The notes below the pieces were generated by a model. It worked only from the letters and a program-made list of their open reading frames with translations. It was not told the DNA's origin and searched no databases. The position numbers and the translations under genes were made by a program. From NCBI GenBank assembly GCA_965221595.1, contig OZ244900.1:124001-188000 (forward strand): a DNA stretch of 64,000 bases, read 5' to 3'. Shown one piece after another: positions 1 through 8,164 of this stretch. The DNA is from JAAXGX01 sp965221595 (GTDB lineage: Bacteria; Acidobacteriota; Vicinamibacteria; Vicinamibacterales; UBA8438). Each line of letters starts with the position of its first letter. Positions within the stretch are counted from its first letter, which is position 1.

Positions 1-583
1 CCGCGCCCTCGCTCGGGACCTCGTCCGCCGTCACCTCGTAGCGCGCGGGCTCGTACGCGGCGATCTCGCGTACCACCGCCTTCAGGTAGCCGCCGAGTCC
101 GCGGCGAGGACCCGCGTTGAAGACCGCCGCGAGATGCGCGTCGAAGCCGACTCCGGCCACGTTGAAGAAAAGCCGCCCGCCGAGCTCCCCCGCGTCGATG
201 AGCCGGACCGCGCCACCCAGGGCCACCTCGAGCGCGCGGCGCGGATCGCGATCGAGCCCGAGCTCGCGCGCGAGGCCGTTGCCCGAGCCGGACGGTACGA
301 TACCCAATGTCACGCCGCGCGAGACGAGCTGCGAAGCGACCTCGTTGATCGTCCCGTCGCCGCCCCAGACCACCACGGTGTCGACGCCCTGCGCCACCAG
401 CGATCGAGCGGCCTCGCGGCCCCGGCCGACGCCGTCCGTGACCAGCACCTGCCCGTCGACGCCGCGTGCACGCAGTACGTCACGCGCCAGGGTTGCGCGC
501 GCGCCGACCGCACGCCGCCCGCGCAACCCCGCGCGAGGGTTGATGAGGACGGCGACCCTGCTCGATTTTCCGGCCGGCGGCAT
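1..583 (-). CDS. Diacylglycerol kinase-family lipid kinase (C-terminus cut by window edge)
   Basis: This is a cytoplasmic lipid kinase of the diacylglycerol/YegS type, expected to phosphorylate a lipid alcohol with ATP. About 194 codons are visible. The N-terminus reads as a Rossmann-like start with NPRAG near residue 15, followed by the family signature VVWGGDGTINEV and then PSGSGNGLARELGLDRDP; together these form the nucleotide-binding part of the DAGK catalytic domain. The ATG at 583 was chosen because it immediately precedes the conserved VAVLINPRAG strand. The rest runs off the left edge, so the C-terminal domain is unseen. It is divergent from fabZ, with about 60 bases between the two starts. 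The family call is firm; the exact substrate is unknown. Confidence 0.85.
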   Translation of the reverse strand, partial: MPPAGKSSRVAVLINPRAGLRGRRAVGARATLARDVLRARGVDGQVLVTDGVGRGREAARSLVAQGVDTVVVWGGDGTINEVASQLVSRGVTLGIVPSGSGNGLARELGLDRDPRRALEVALGGAVRLIDAGELGGRLFFNVAGVGFDAHLAAVFNAGPRRGLGGYLKAVVREIAAYEPARYEVTADEVPSEGA

Positions 584-630
584 GCCGGTCGGATTCTACG
601 TCGAATACCGCCCGGAACGGCCCACTCCGC

Positions 631-636
631 TATACT
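631..636 (+). promoter_or_regulatory. Putative -10 element (TATACT) for fabZ
   Basis: TATACT matches five of six positions of the sigma-70 -10 hexamer and ends six bases before the GTG start of fabZ. Transcription would then begin at or next to the start codon, giving a leaderless message. No convincing -35 hexamer lies 16-18 bases upstream, so this is a weak prediction. Confidence 0.35.
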
Positions 637-642
637 GGCGCC

Positions 643-1119
643 GTGGCCATCGCGCTCGACCTGCCGCTCGACAATGCCGCCATCGAGCGGATCCTGCCCC
701 ATCGGTGCCCGTTCCTGCTGGTCGACCGCATCACCGAGTTCGAGTCCGACAAGCGCATCGTGGGTATCAAGAACGTCTCGCTCAACGAGCGTTTCCTGGC
801 GCGCGCGCCCGGCGAGAAACCGGTTCTGCCACCGACAATCCTCACCGAGGCGGTGGCCCAGGTCGGCGCGATCCTGATTCTCGCGAAGCCGGAAAACCAC
901 GGCCGTCTGCCCTACTTCATGGGCATCGAGCGCGTGCGTTACCGTCGACCCGTGCATCCCGGCGATGTGGTGGTGATCGAGGCGACCGTTGATCGTCTCC
1001 GCAGCCGCATGGGACGGCTCAAGGGCTTCGCGCGGGTCAACGACGAGGTGGCGGTGGAAGGCACGATGGCGTTCGCTCTCGGGCCGGGTCCAGGCGGCAA
1101 CGGGGGGCAGGCGGGATGA
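643..1119 (+). CDS. fabZ: 3-hydroxyacyl-ACP dehydratase FabZ
   Basis: FabZ removes water from (3R)-hydroxyacyl-ACP in the cytoplasmic type II fatty-acid elongation cycle. The 158-residue product has the usual length and hot-dog fold motifs. LPHRCPFLLVDRI carries the catalytic histidine, and PPTILTEAVAQVG carries the catalytic glutamate on the central helix. The helix entry normally reads GHFPGxP; here it is the divergent PGEKPVLPP. The start is GTG with no Shine-Dalgarno sequence, placed six bases after a TATACT box. No other fatty-acid genes adjoin it; fabI lies at 30.5-31.2 kb. A FabA-like or thioesterase function is unlikely because the His/Glu pair and length fit FabZ. Confidence 0.9.
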   Translation: MAIALDLPLDNAAIERILPHRCPFLLVDRITEFESDKRIVGIKNVSLNERFLARAPGEKPVLPPTILTEAVAQVGAILILAKPENHGRLPYFMGIERVRYRRPVHPGDVVVIEATVDRLRSRMGRLKGFARVNDEVAVEGTMAFALGPGPGGNGGQAG

Positions 1120-1169
1120 CGTCTCACCACCCGGCATGCCGCGCCGGATACGACCGCGAGCTTTTGATA

Positions 1170-1175
1170 TAGAAT
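1170..1175 (+). promoter_or_regulatory. Putative -10 element (TAGAAT) for the PCYCGC gene
   Basis: TAGAAT lies exactly six bases before the ATG at 1182, the same spacing as in front of fabZ. It is consistent with a leaderless transcript. No clear -35 box is visible. Confidence 0.35.
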
Positions 1176-1181
1176 GCCGGC

Positions 1182-1841
1182 ATGGGTCCGAAAAAGAACA
1201 GGGATCAGATGTCGGAAACCCCGGCGACCGAGCAGCCTGGCGGGCCGCCGTGGGTGTTGATCGGCGGCGTACTGGCAGTCGCGGCGCTGTCCGTGTTCGT
1301 CTTGTATCCGGGCTGGGTCTCCGAGACGCAGGACACGATCGCCGAGGCCGACCACGGCGCGCCGGCTCAAGCGGCGGTGCCGGAGCAGCCGGCCGCTCCG
1401 GCGTCCTCCGTCGCGGAGACGGTGCCGGCTGCAGCCGTGGAGTTCACGACGCCGGATCCTGATGCACCGCAGCCACCGCTGCCGTTCATTCCCAACATGG
1501 TGCCGCGCCCGGCCGAGCTGATAGCGGAAGTTTACGAGTTCGCGGGCCGGCGTCCCGACATTCTGGAGTTCGTCCCGTGCTTCTGCGGCTGTGAGACTGC
1601 CGGGCACCGCGCGAACTCGCACTGTTTCGTGCAGTCGCGGAACACCGACGGCACCGTTGAGGCCTGGGAGCCGCACGGCATGGGTTGCGCCGTGTGCATC
1701 GACGTCGCGCGCGACTCGATGCAGATGCACGCCTCCGGAGCGACCGTTCGCGACATACGGGCCGCGATCGAATCGAAGTATGCCTCGCGCTTCCCGCGCA
1801 TGACCCCGACGCCCTCGCCGCCGCAGGCGGAGGCCCAGTAG
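1182..1841 (+). CDS. PCYCGC-motif membrane-anchored protein
   Basis: A 219-residue protein of unknown function with one N-terminal membrane segment (about residues 27-45, GVLAVAALSVFVLY region). A Pro/Ala-rich linker follows, then a C-terminal domain beginning near residue 125. This domain contains PCFCGC, a variant of the PCYCGC signature, plus SHCFVQ and GCAVCIDVA, giving several cysteines that could bind metal or cofactor. Members of this family are usually lipoproteins or exported proteins. Here the anchor looks like an uncleaved helix because no lipobox cysteine is evident. A second in-frame ATG lies at 1209. It is followed after 17 bases by a hybrid histidine kinase, so a shared transcript is likely. 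Function is not assigned. Confidence 0.75.
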   Translation: MGPKKNRDQMSETPATEQPGGPPWVLIGGVLAVAALSVFVLYPGWVSETQDTIAEADHGAPAQAAVPEQPAAPASSVAETVPAAAVEFTTPDPDAPQPPLPFIPNMVPRPAELIAEVYEFAGRRPDILEFVPCFCGCETAGHRANSHCFVQSRNTDGTVEAWEPHGMGCAVCIDVARDSMQMHASGATVRDIRAAIESKYASRFPRMTPTPSPPQAEAQ

Positions 1842-1858
1842 GCCCAGGGAGAGGGGCC

Positions 1859-3409
1859 GTGTCGCCCCGCGCCGAGCCCCCTCCGCGCGCGCGCGCGACC
1901 ACCCTGCCCGACGCGCTGAGGTGGCTGTTCGAGTCGGTACCACTCGGCATCTACATCGGCGTCCTCGGCGGCGACGGCAATGCTACCGTCGCCGCCAATC
2001 CACATCTCAAGCTGATATTCGGACACCCGCCGGACGCCGATGCCGCCGCGGTGCGGCCATTCGACCTCGAACGCTTCGTCGACCCGCGGATGCGGACGGA
2101 GTTCTTCGCACGCCTTGAGCGCGACAGCGCGGTCACGGACTGCCAGCTGCGCCTGCGCCGCGCGGACGATACCCCGTTCTGGGCGGAGGTGACCGCGGCG
2201 GTCGACGACGTGCCGGACGGCACGGCGCACCGGCTGTCGGCGTTCGTCCGGGATGTGAGCGAGCGCCGACGACTGGAGGACCAGGATCGGGACGTCTCGC
2301 ACCAGGTCCTGCAGGCCGAGAAGCTGGCAGCCCTCGGGCAGACGGTATCCGGCGTCGCTCACGAGCTGAACAATCCGCTGGCCACCATTCTCACCTGGTC
2401 CGAACGCCTGGCGTCTCGGCCACTCGACAGCGTCACGAAGCGTGGCGTCGAGACGATCCTGAGCGAGTCGGAACGCGCCGCCAAGATCGTTCGCAACCTG
2501 CTGACGTTCTCGCGGAAGCGCCACACCACGCGCGCCATGGTCGACCTGAACCAGGTGGTGCGGGAGACCCTCGCGCTGCGCGCCTACGAGCAGCGCGTGT
2601 CCAACATCGCGGCGATTGACGGGCTGGCGACGGGTCTGCCCGCGGTCTTCGCCGACGCGCACCATCTCCAGCAGGTCCTGCTCAACCTGGTCATCAACGC
2701 CGAGCAGGCGATGCTGACCGCGCACGGACGCGGCACCCTGGTGACGCGCTCGTGGTTCGAGCCCGAGCGCGACGTGGTCGTCCTCGAGCTGCACGACGAC
2801 GGGCCGGGTGTGCCGGAAGCGGTGCAACCGAAGATCTTCGACCCGTTCTTCACGACGAAGGCGGTCGGCAAGGGAACCGGCCTCGGACTGACCGTCGCAT
2901 ACGCCATCGTGCAGGACCATGGCGGCCAACTCCGCGTGGAGTCGGCCGCCGGGGAGGGAACCTCGTTCTTCGTCGAGCTGCCGGCCGGCGGCGACGGCAG
3001 CCCGGCCGCGGAACGGGTGCCCGATTCGTCCATCGCCGCCGGGGGCGGTGCAGCGATCCTCGTCGTCGAGGACGAATCGGCGCTTGCGACCGCGGTCGTG
3101 GAAGTGCTGAGCGACGCCGGGTATCGGGTCGACCGCGCCGGAGACGGACGCGCGGCGCTCGACCGGGTACAGGCGACGGTGTACGACCTCGTCGTCTGCG
3201 ACCTCAAGATGCCCAGAATGGACGGCCGTACCTTCTATCGAGAGCTGGCGAAGTCGACGCCGCGCCTGGCGCAGCGGATTCTGTTCGTGACGGGCGACGT
3301 GGCGGGCACCGACGCCGAGCACTTCCTGGCCGAGAGCGGATGCCGCTGGCTCGCGAAGCCGTTCCGCCTCCGCGAGCTGCTCCGGGTCGTCCGCGAGTTG
3401 ACCGGCTAG
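1859..3409 (+). CDS. Hybrid sensor histidine kinase (PAS-HisKA-HATPase-receiver)
   Basis: A cytoplasmic 516-residue hybrid kinase. Residues of roughly 15-125 form a PAS-like sensor. HisKA carries the phospho-acceptor His168 in GVAHELNNPL. The HATPase has the N-box (LLNLVINAEQA), G1 (DDGPGVP), F-box (FDPFFTTK) and G2 (GKGTGLGL). The C-terminal receiver has VVEDE, phospho-acceptor Asp448 in VVCDLKMPRMDG, and the KPF lysine. No membrane segment is seen, so the signal is probably internal. The GTG at 1859 was chosen because AGGGAGAGGGG sits just upstream and the PAS starts soon after; longer in-frame reading upstream has no family character. Its TAG stop and the stop of the convergent mqnD share the tetranucleotide CTAG. 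Confidence 0.88.
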   Translation: MSPRAEPPPRARATTLPDALRWLFESVPLGIYIGVLGGDGNATVAANPHLKLIFGHPPDADAAAVRPFDLERFVDPRMRTEFFARLERDSAVTDCQLRLRRADDTPFWAEVTAAVDDVPDGTAHRLSAFVRDVSERRRLEDQDRDVSHQVLQAEKLAALGQTVSGVAHELNNPLATILTWSERLASRPLDSVTKRGVETILSESERAAKIVRNLLTFSRKRHTTRAMVDLNQVVRETLALRAYEQRVSNIAAIDGLATGLPAVFADAHHLQQVLLNLVINAEQAMLTAHGRGTLVTRSWFEPERDVVVLELHDDGPGVPEAVQPKIFDPFFTTKAVGKGTGLGLTVAYAIVQDHGGQLRVESAAGEGTSFFVELPAGGDGSPAAERVPDSSIAAGGGAAILVVEDESALATAVVEVLSDAGYRVDRAGDGRAALDRVQATVYDLVVCDLKMPRMDGRTFYRELAKSTPRLAQRILFVTGDVAGTDAEHFLAESGCRWLAKPFRLRELLRVVRELTG

Positions 3410-4263
3410 TGCTGGTCGACGAACTCGACGGGGACGGGACTTGGGATCAGTCGCTGGTCGTAGGCGTCGGCGAACAGCCGCTCCACAGCCGCACGCCCGC
3501 GGTCACCGTAGTCGAGCGTCAGCTCGTTCACGTACATGCCCACGAAGCGGTCGGTGCGGTCGACGTCGAGTCCGCGTCCGAAGTCCAGTGCGTAGGCGAT
3601 GGCCGCCTCGCGGTGGTCGAGGGCGTGCGCGATGCTGGCGTGCAGCAGGCGCGACACCTCCCGCATCGTCTCTTCGCCGAGGTCGCGTCGAATGACGTTG
3701 CACCCGAGCGGCAGCGGCAGGCCGCCGGTCCGCTCGCCCCACCAGACGCCGAGGTCGACCAGACACTGCAACCCGTCGTCACGATAGGTCAGCTGTCCCT
3801 CGTGGATGAGCAGGCCCGCCTCGACGGTGCCGTCGACGACCGCCGGCTGAATCGCGTCGAACGGCATGACGCGGCAGGCAACGCCCGGATGGAACAGCTG
3901 CAGCACGAGGTGCGCGGTCGTCAGCTCACCGGGAATGGCCACCGTCACGTCGGCCAGCGCGGTCGGCCCGTCCGCGCGCGTGACGACAATGGGCCCGTAA
4001 CGGTCGCCCATGCTCGCGCCGTGCGGCAGCAGGGCGTACCGTTGATGGAGGTGGGCGTAAGCATGGAACGACACCGCGGTCACCTCGTACCTGCCCTCGA
4101 ACGCGGCCTGGTTGAGGCTCTCGATGTCGGCCAGGACCTGGTCTATCGTGAACTGTTCCGCCGCCACGGCCCCGCAGGCGAAACCATAGAACATGAATGC
4201 ATCGTCGGAATCGGGACTGTGCGCCACGGTGATGCGCGTCGCGGCGTGCGGGACGTCAGACAT
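3406..4263 (-). CDS. mqnD: 1,4-dihydroxy-6-naphthoate synthase MqnD
   Basis: MqnD splits cyclic dehypoxanthine futalosine to 1,4-dihydroxy-6-naphthoate in the futalosine route to menaquinone. The 285-residue protein has the periplasmic-binding-protein-like fold signature of the MqnA/MqnD family: an N-terminal HSPDSDDAFMFYG motif and a lobe with VAIPGELTTAHLVL. It continues with GLLIHEGQLTY and LPLGCNVI. The HSPDSDD start and the GLLIHEGQ segment favour MqnD over MqnA. The ATG at 4263 overlaps the end of the upstream membrane-protein gene by eight bases, so they are probably cotranscribed. No other menaquinone gene lies nearby. The organism is therefore expected to respire with menaquinone made by this route. 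Confidence 0.88.
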   Translation of the reverse strand: MSDVPHAATRITVAHSPDSDDAFMFYGFACGAVAAEQFTIDQVLADIESLNQAAFEGRYEVTAVSFHAYAHLHQRYALLPHGASMGDRYGPIVVTRADGPTALADVTVAIPGELTTAHLVLQLFHPGVACRVMPFDAIQPAVVDGTVEAGLLIHEGQLTYRDDGLQCLVDLGVWWGERTGGLPLPLGCNVIRRDLGEETMREVSRLLHASIAHALDHREAAIAYALDFGRGLDVDRTDRFVGMYVNELTLDYGDRGRAAVERLFADAYDQRLIPSPVPVEFVDQH

Positions 4264-4759
4264 CGTCGTCCTCCGGCTCGGCGTACGGTTGCGCCGCCCG
4301 TCGCACCACGATGGTCAGACCGAACATCGCAATCACGGCGGCCGCGGACAGCCCGAGATAGGCGCCGGCGGCCATGGCCGGCTCCGGCACCGCGTCCGGC
4401 GGCCCGCCGACGACGATGGCGCGTGCCTGCGAACGGGCCCACGCCTGTTCGGAGACGCGCCGTTCCATCAGCCGCTCGGAGACGAGCAGGACAGCGAACG
4501 CCGCCAAGCCCACCAGCAACAGCGGGTGCCGGGAGTTCTTGCGGGTGATGACGCTGAGCACCGCGAGGGCCACCGCCAGCAACCCCAGTCCGAGTACCCA
4601 CAGGCCGGCGACCCCCGGCACACCCCGAAAGCGCAGGTCACCCAGCAGCATCCAGGGCATGAAGGCACTCGTCGCGAGTGCGACGCCGGCCGCCAGCGGC
4701 AGGTAGTACGCCCGCATGCTGTGCCGCAGGGCGCCATGCACGGCTTCGGGCAGAGGCAT
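4256..4759 (-). CDS. Unknown small integral membrane protein
   Basis: A 167-residue protein with about four predicted membrane helices: near residues 17-37 (LPLAAGVALATSAFMPWML), 50-70 (GLWVLGLGLLAVALAVLSV), 80-95 (LLLVGLAAFAVLLV) and 138-158 (YLGLSAAAVIAMFGLTIVV). It ends in an acidic tail, EPEDDDV. No family was recognised. A GTG at 4777 would add six residues; the ATG at 4759 is preferred because the extra residues add nothing recognisable. It sits between otsA and mqnD on the same strand and overlaps mqnD by eight bases. Function is unknown. Confidence 0.65.
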   Translation of the reverse strand: MPLPEAVHGALRHSMRAYYLPLAAGVALATSAFMPWMLLGDLRFRGVPGVAGLWVLGLGLLAVALAVLSVITRKNSRHPLLLVGLAAFAVLLVSERLMERRVSEQAWARSQARAIVVGGPPDAVPEPAMAAGAYLGLSAAAVIAMFGLTIVVRRAAQPYAEPEDDDV

Positions 4760-4783
4760 GGGGAGGCAGTCTAGCACGCCGGG

Positions 4784-6319
4784 TCAGGACGGCTTGAACA
4801 CGCCGGGCCACGCGCGCAACGCCGACGTGCGGCGTCGCGGCGGCAGGGCACGGCCGGGCGCCGGGGGTCTCGCGGACGGATCCAGACTGTCCAGCCCGGC
4901 GAGAATGTCGGATGCCCACCTGAAGACATCCCGGCCGGCCACGACGCGCTGCAGCGCCCGCATGCGCCGCTGGCGCTCGTCGGCAGGCATGTCGATGGCC
5001 TGTTCGAGAGCCCGCGCGAACCCTTCGACGTCGTAGGGGTTGATGGCGAGCGCATCGTGGAGTTCCTGGGCAGCCCCCGCCAGCTCGCTCAGGACGAGGA
5101 CGCCGTCGAGGTCCTCGCGTGCCGCCACGAACTCCTTCGCTACCAGATTCATCCCGTCGTGCAGCGAGCTGACGACACAGAAGTCGGCCAGGCGAAACAG
5201 CGCGACCAGGCGCTTGATCTTGAGCGCGGACTTCCGGTAGCGAATCGGTCCGCCCGCTTGTGGGTAGCGGCGATTGAGCTCCGCGACCTTGCGGTCGATG
5301 GCAACCTCCACCGCCGCGTAGCTGTCGATGGTCGAACGGGACGGCACGCCGATCTGCACGAAGGTCAACTTCCCGCGCAGGTCGGGACGCCGCGACAGGA
5401 GCAGATCCAACGCGTCGAGCCGCTCCGGTATGCCCTTCGTATAGTCCAGGCGGTCGACGCCGACGCCCACGATCGGTGTCCTGATCTGGAGCTCCGCGGC
5501 GAGGCGGTGCATGTCGTCCGGCAGCGTGGCGTCGCGTCCAATCTGCTGGATCCGGTCGTAATCGATGCCGATGGGCACGGCCTCGATGGTCGTCACGTGA
5601 CCCGCCCGACGCACGAGCCCGCGTGCCACGTCCGCGCCGAGCTCGTCGCGGGCGGCTGCGATGAAGTTGCGGCGGTCACGCGCCAGCTGGAATGCGAGCA
5701 GATCGTTGGCCAGCAGCCCGGCCAGCAGCTCCTTGCGCCAGGGGCAGATGCGGAGCCGGTCCTGGTGCGGCCAGGGAATGTGCCAGAACAGGGCGGTCCT
5801 GACGTGGGGGCAACGGACGCGCAGGGCCGGCGCCACCAGCGCGAGGTGATAGTCCTGGATAAAGACGGGGGCGGAATGTTCGGGGAGTTCCTGCTCGATG
5901 ACGGCGGCAAAGCGCTCGTTCACGCGCTGGTAGTGCTCCCAGTCGACGCTGCGGAACACCGGCCGGACATGCGCCTCGTGACACAGGGGCCAGAGCCCCT
6001 CGTTGGCGAACCCTTCGTAGTAGTGACTTTCCTCTTCCGGCGAGAGCCAGAGGCGTCGCAGCGAATACGACGGGTTGTCGGGCGGAACGCGCACCCGATC
6101 GCCGGCATCGACGACTGCACGGTCGGCATCGCCCGATCCATGGGCAATCCAGACGCCGCCGCGCTCGCGCAGCAAGGCATCGAGGGCCACCGCGACCCCG
6201 CCGGTCGTCGGTGACCACCGGATGGTCCCGTCGTCCTTGCGAGAGTGCTGGTACGGTTCCCGATTGGACACGATGACCGCAGGCCGGTCGGCAGGCGAGC
6301 CTGGATCGGTGGAGGTCAT
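4784..6319 (-). CDS. otsA: Trehalose-6-phosphate synthase (GT20)
   Basis: OtsA transfers glucose from a nucleotide sugar to glucose-6-phosphate to make trehalose-6-phosphate, normally for osmotic and desiccation protection. The 511-residue GT20 enzyme shows an N-terminal VSNREPY, the acceptor loop TGGVAVAL, VFIQDYHLAL, LFWHIPWP, VDRLDYTKGIPERL, and the donor-site SSLHDGMNLVAKEFVA. These are the characteristic GT20 blocks. The basic tail (PGRALPPRRRTSALR) has no obvious function. No OtsB phosphatase domain is fused to it or found nearby, so dephosphorylation must be encoded elsewhere. A 164-bp repeat element separates its start from iscA. Confidence 0.92.
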   Translation of the reverse strand: MTSTDPGSPADRPAVIVSNREPYQHSRKDDGTIRWSPTTGGVAVALDALLRERGGVWIAHGSGDADRAVVDAGDRVRVPPDNPSYSLRRLWLSPEEESHYYEGFANEGLWPLCHEAHVRPVFRSVDWEHYQRVNERFAAVIEQELPEHSAPVFIQDYHLALVAPALRVRCPHVRTALFWHIPWPHQDRLRICPWRKELLAGLLANDLLAFQLARDRRNFIAAARDELGADVARGLVRRAGHVTTIEAVPIGIDYDRIQQIGRDATLPDDMHRLAAELQIRTPIVGVGVDRLDYTKGIPERLDALDLLLSRRPDLRGKLTFVQIGVPSRSTIDSYAAVEVAIDRKVAELNRRYPQAGGPIRYRKSALKIKRLVALFRLADFCVVSSLHDGMNLVAKEFVAAREDLDGVLVLSELAGAAQELHDALAINPYDVEGFARALEQAIDMPADERQRRMRALQRVVAGRDVFRWASDILAGLDSLDPSARPPAPGRALPPRRRTSALRAWPGVFKPS

Positions 6320-6393
6320 CGCTCAGTAGGGAACACGCAACCGGCCTGCTGCCCGGCGGCACGCGGGCCCTTGCTCTCGGAACGACGGCTGCC

Positions 6394-6557
6394 GGCAGCC
6401 CGTGGCAACCGGCCCCGCTGCGTTCGACGGGCGCCGCATCCCGTCTGACCGCGTTGTTCCTCGGTCGAATATGGCCGATATGCTCCCTCGTCACGCCTTG
6501 CCAGCCGGGCACCTCGCCCGCCGCAGTGCGACGCGGGGTTTCACCACGGGCCACTAG
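6394..6557. repeat. MITE-like 164-bp repeat, copy A
   Basis: This stretch aligns over its full length with the reverse complement of 59554-59717; both are 164 bases. Its ends form an imperfect terminal inverted repeat: the left end reads GGCAGCCCGTGGCAACCGG, and the right end, read inward, starts CTAGTGGCCCGTGGTGAAAC. The interior shares blocks such as TCGACGGGCG, GGTCGAATATG and GTGCGACGCGGGGTTTCA with the other copy. No open reading frame is evident inside. The terminal CTAG contains the stop codon of iscA. It fills the otsA-iscA intergenic space. Confidence 0.8.
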
Positions 6558-6880
6558 ACCTGGAACGACAGGCCGCAACCGCACTCGCTCTTGGCGTTGG
6601 GATTGCGAAAAACCAGCGACTGGCCGAGCATGTTGGAGTCGCAGTCGAGAACCGTGCCGTCGAGGTACTTGTAGCTCTTGCTGTCCACGAAGATGCGTGT
6701 GCCGTCGGGACTCGTGAACACCTCGTCGCCGGGCCTCGGCGCCGCCTCCCACCTGAACACGTAGCTGAGCCCCGAGCAGCCGCCGGCCTTGACGCCGACG
6801 CGAAGACCGCCGTCCGCCGTGCCTTCGTCGGCCATTGCGCTACGAATTCTCCGGGACGCCGCGGTGGTGACTTCGATCAT
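6554..6880 (-). CDS. Iron-sulfur cluster assembly A-type protein (IscA/ErpA/HesB)
   Basis: A-type carriers deliver Fe-S clusters to target proteins in the cytoplasm. The 108-residue product has the three conserved cysteines in the expected places: GGCSGLSY near the middle and CGCGLSF at the C-terminus, preceded by the conserved IFVDSKSYKYLDG segment. ATG at 6880 (MIEVTTAA) was preferred over the upstream TTG at 6898 because A-type proteins begin with this strand. It lies 48 bases downstream of iscS on the same strand. Whether it is IscA, ErpA or SufA cannot be told from sequence alone. Its stop codon is part of the end of a repeat element. Confidence 0.88.
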   Translation of the reverse strand: MIEVTTAASRRIRSAMADEGTADGGLRVGVKAGGCSGLSYVFRWEAAPRPGDEVFTSPDGTRIFVDSKSYKYLDGTVLDCDSNMLGQSLVFRNPNAKSECGCGLSFQV

Positions 6881-6928
6881 CGGTACGGGTGCTCGCAACG
6901 CCAGTGTACCCGATTGCTCCCGGCAGTG

Positions 6929-8104
6929 TCAGTGCGCATGGCCAACCGCCGACAGCTCGCGCAGCCGATTCACCAGGCTGCTCACCTTCTCGATGGCATA
7001 GTCGATCTCCTCGGCGGTCGTCCACCGTCCCAGCCCGAAGCGCAGCGATGCCCGTGCCAGCTCGTCGCGCACGCCGATGGCCTGCAGCACGTGCGACGGC
7101 TCGGGGTTCACCGAGGTGCACGCGGCCCCCGATGACACGGCGATGTCGTCCAGCCCGACGAGCAGTGACTCGCCCTCCAGCCGGCCGAAGCTGACATTCA
7201 GATTGTGCGGCAGCCGCGCCGTCGTCGAGCCGTTCACGCGCAAGCTGCCGACGCGCGCCGCGAGGCCGGCGAGCAGGCGGTTGCGCAGTGCTTCGACGCG
7301 TGCCGCCTCCTGCGGCATCTCGGTCCGACAGAGCTCGGCCGCGGCGCCGAAGCCCACGATGCCGGGGACGTTCAGGGTGCCGGAGCGGAGGCCCTGCTCG
7401 TGCCCCCCGCCGTCCAACAGCGGCTCTATCGCCAGCCGTGGACGGCAGCGCCGGACGTACAGCACGCCGCTGCCCTTGGGGCCGTACAGCTTGTGCGCCG
7501 TGGCCGACAGCAGGTCCACGCCGAGCTCCCCGACGTCGACCGGCACCTTCCCGACTGCCTGGGCGGCGTCCGTGTGCAGGACGATGCCGCGCGGGCGCGT
7601 CAGTTCGGCAATCCGTGCAATCGGCTGCACGACCCCGATCTCGTTGTTGGCCGCCATGATCGAGACGAGCCGCGTGTGCGGCAACAGGGCGCGTTCGATG
7701 TCGGCCACGTCGCACAGCCCGTCCGGCCGCGGCGCCACGTACGTGACCTCTACGCCCTCGCGTTCGAGCCGGCGGCAGGGATCGAGCACGGCGTGATGCT
7801 CCGTCGTCATCGTCACGACATGCAGCGGCCGGCGGGAATCGGCGTTCGCGATGCCTCTGACGGCCAGGTTGTTCGACTCGGTGGCGCCGCTCGTGAAGCA
7901 GATCTCGCGAGCGTCGGCGCCGAGGAGCTCGGCGACCTGGCGCCGCGCGGCCGACACGGCGTCGCGCGCCGCCCACCCGAAGGCGTGGTGCCGGCTCGAG
8001 GCGTTGCCGAAGCGCTCCGTGAAGTACGGGACCATCGCGTCGGCCACCCGCGGGTCGACGGGCGTGGTGGCGTGATAGTCGAGGTAGACGGGCAGCTCGG
8101 GCAT
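6929..8104 (-). CDS. iscS: Cysteine desulfurase (IscS/NifS)
   Basis: A PLP enzyme that releases sulfur from cysteine as a persulfide for Fe-S clusters and thiolation. The 391-residue product has the YLDYHATTPVD start, TSGATESNNLAV, the substrate/PLP segment HTDAAQAVGK, the PLP lysine in SATAHKLYGPKG, and the persulfide cysteine in SSGAACTS. The active-site loop ends short of the IscU-binding tail seen in enterobacterial IscS. A GTG at 8125 would add seven residues. It sits 60 bases downstream of an Rrf2 regulator and just upstream of the A-type carrier. No iscU scaffold gene is present in this cluster. Confidence 0.92.
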   Translation of the reverse strand: MPELPVYLDYHATTPVDPRVADAMVPYFTERFGNASSRHHAFGWAARDAVSAARRQVAELLGADAREICFTSGATESNNLAVRGIANADSRRPLHVVTMTTEHHAVLDPCRRLEREGVEVTYVAPRPDGLCDVADIERALLPHTRLVSIMAANNEIGVVQPIARIAELTRPRGIVLHTDAAQAVGKVPVDVGELGVDLLSATAHKLYGPKGSGVLYVRRCRPRLAIEPLLDGGGHEQGLRSGTLNVPGIVGFGAAAELCRTEMPQEAARVEALRNRLLAGLAARVGSLRVNGSTTARLPHNLNVSFGRLEGESLLVGLDDIAVSSGAACTSVNPEPSHVLQAIGVRDELARASLRFGLGRWTTAEEIDYAIEKVSSLVNRLRELSAVGHAH

Positions 8105-8164
8105 GCTCGAGGCCGCATCCGGCACGGAGCCCGATCCGGCTCCGCGCGCGGGCGACGGCGGCTG

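Noticed and set aside
1532..3322. Long minus-strand reading frame opposite the hybrid kinase
   Set aside because: It is antisense to strong kinase and receiver motifs and its translation is Arg/Gly-rich without domain character, as expected from high G+C content.
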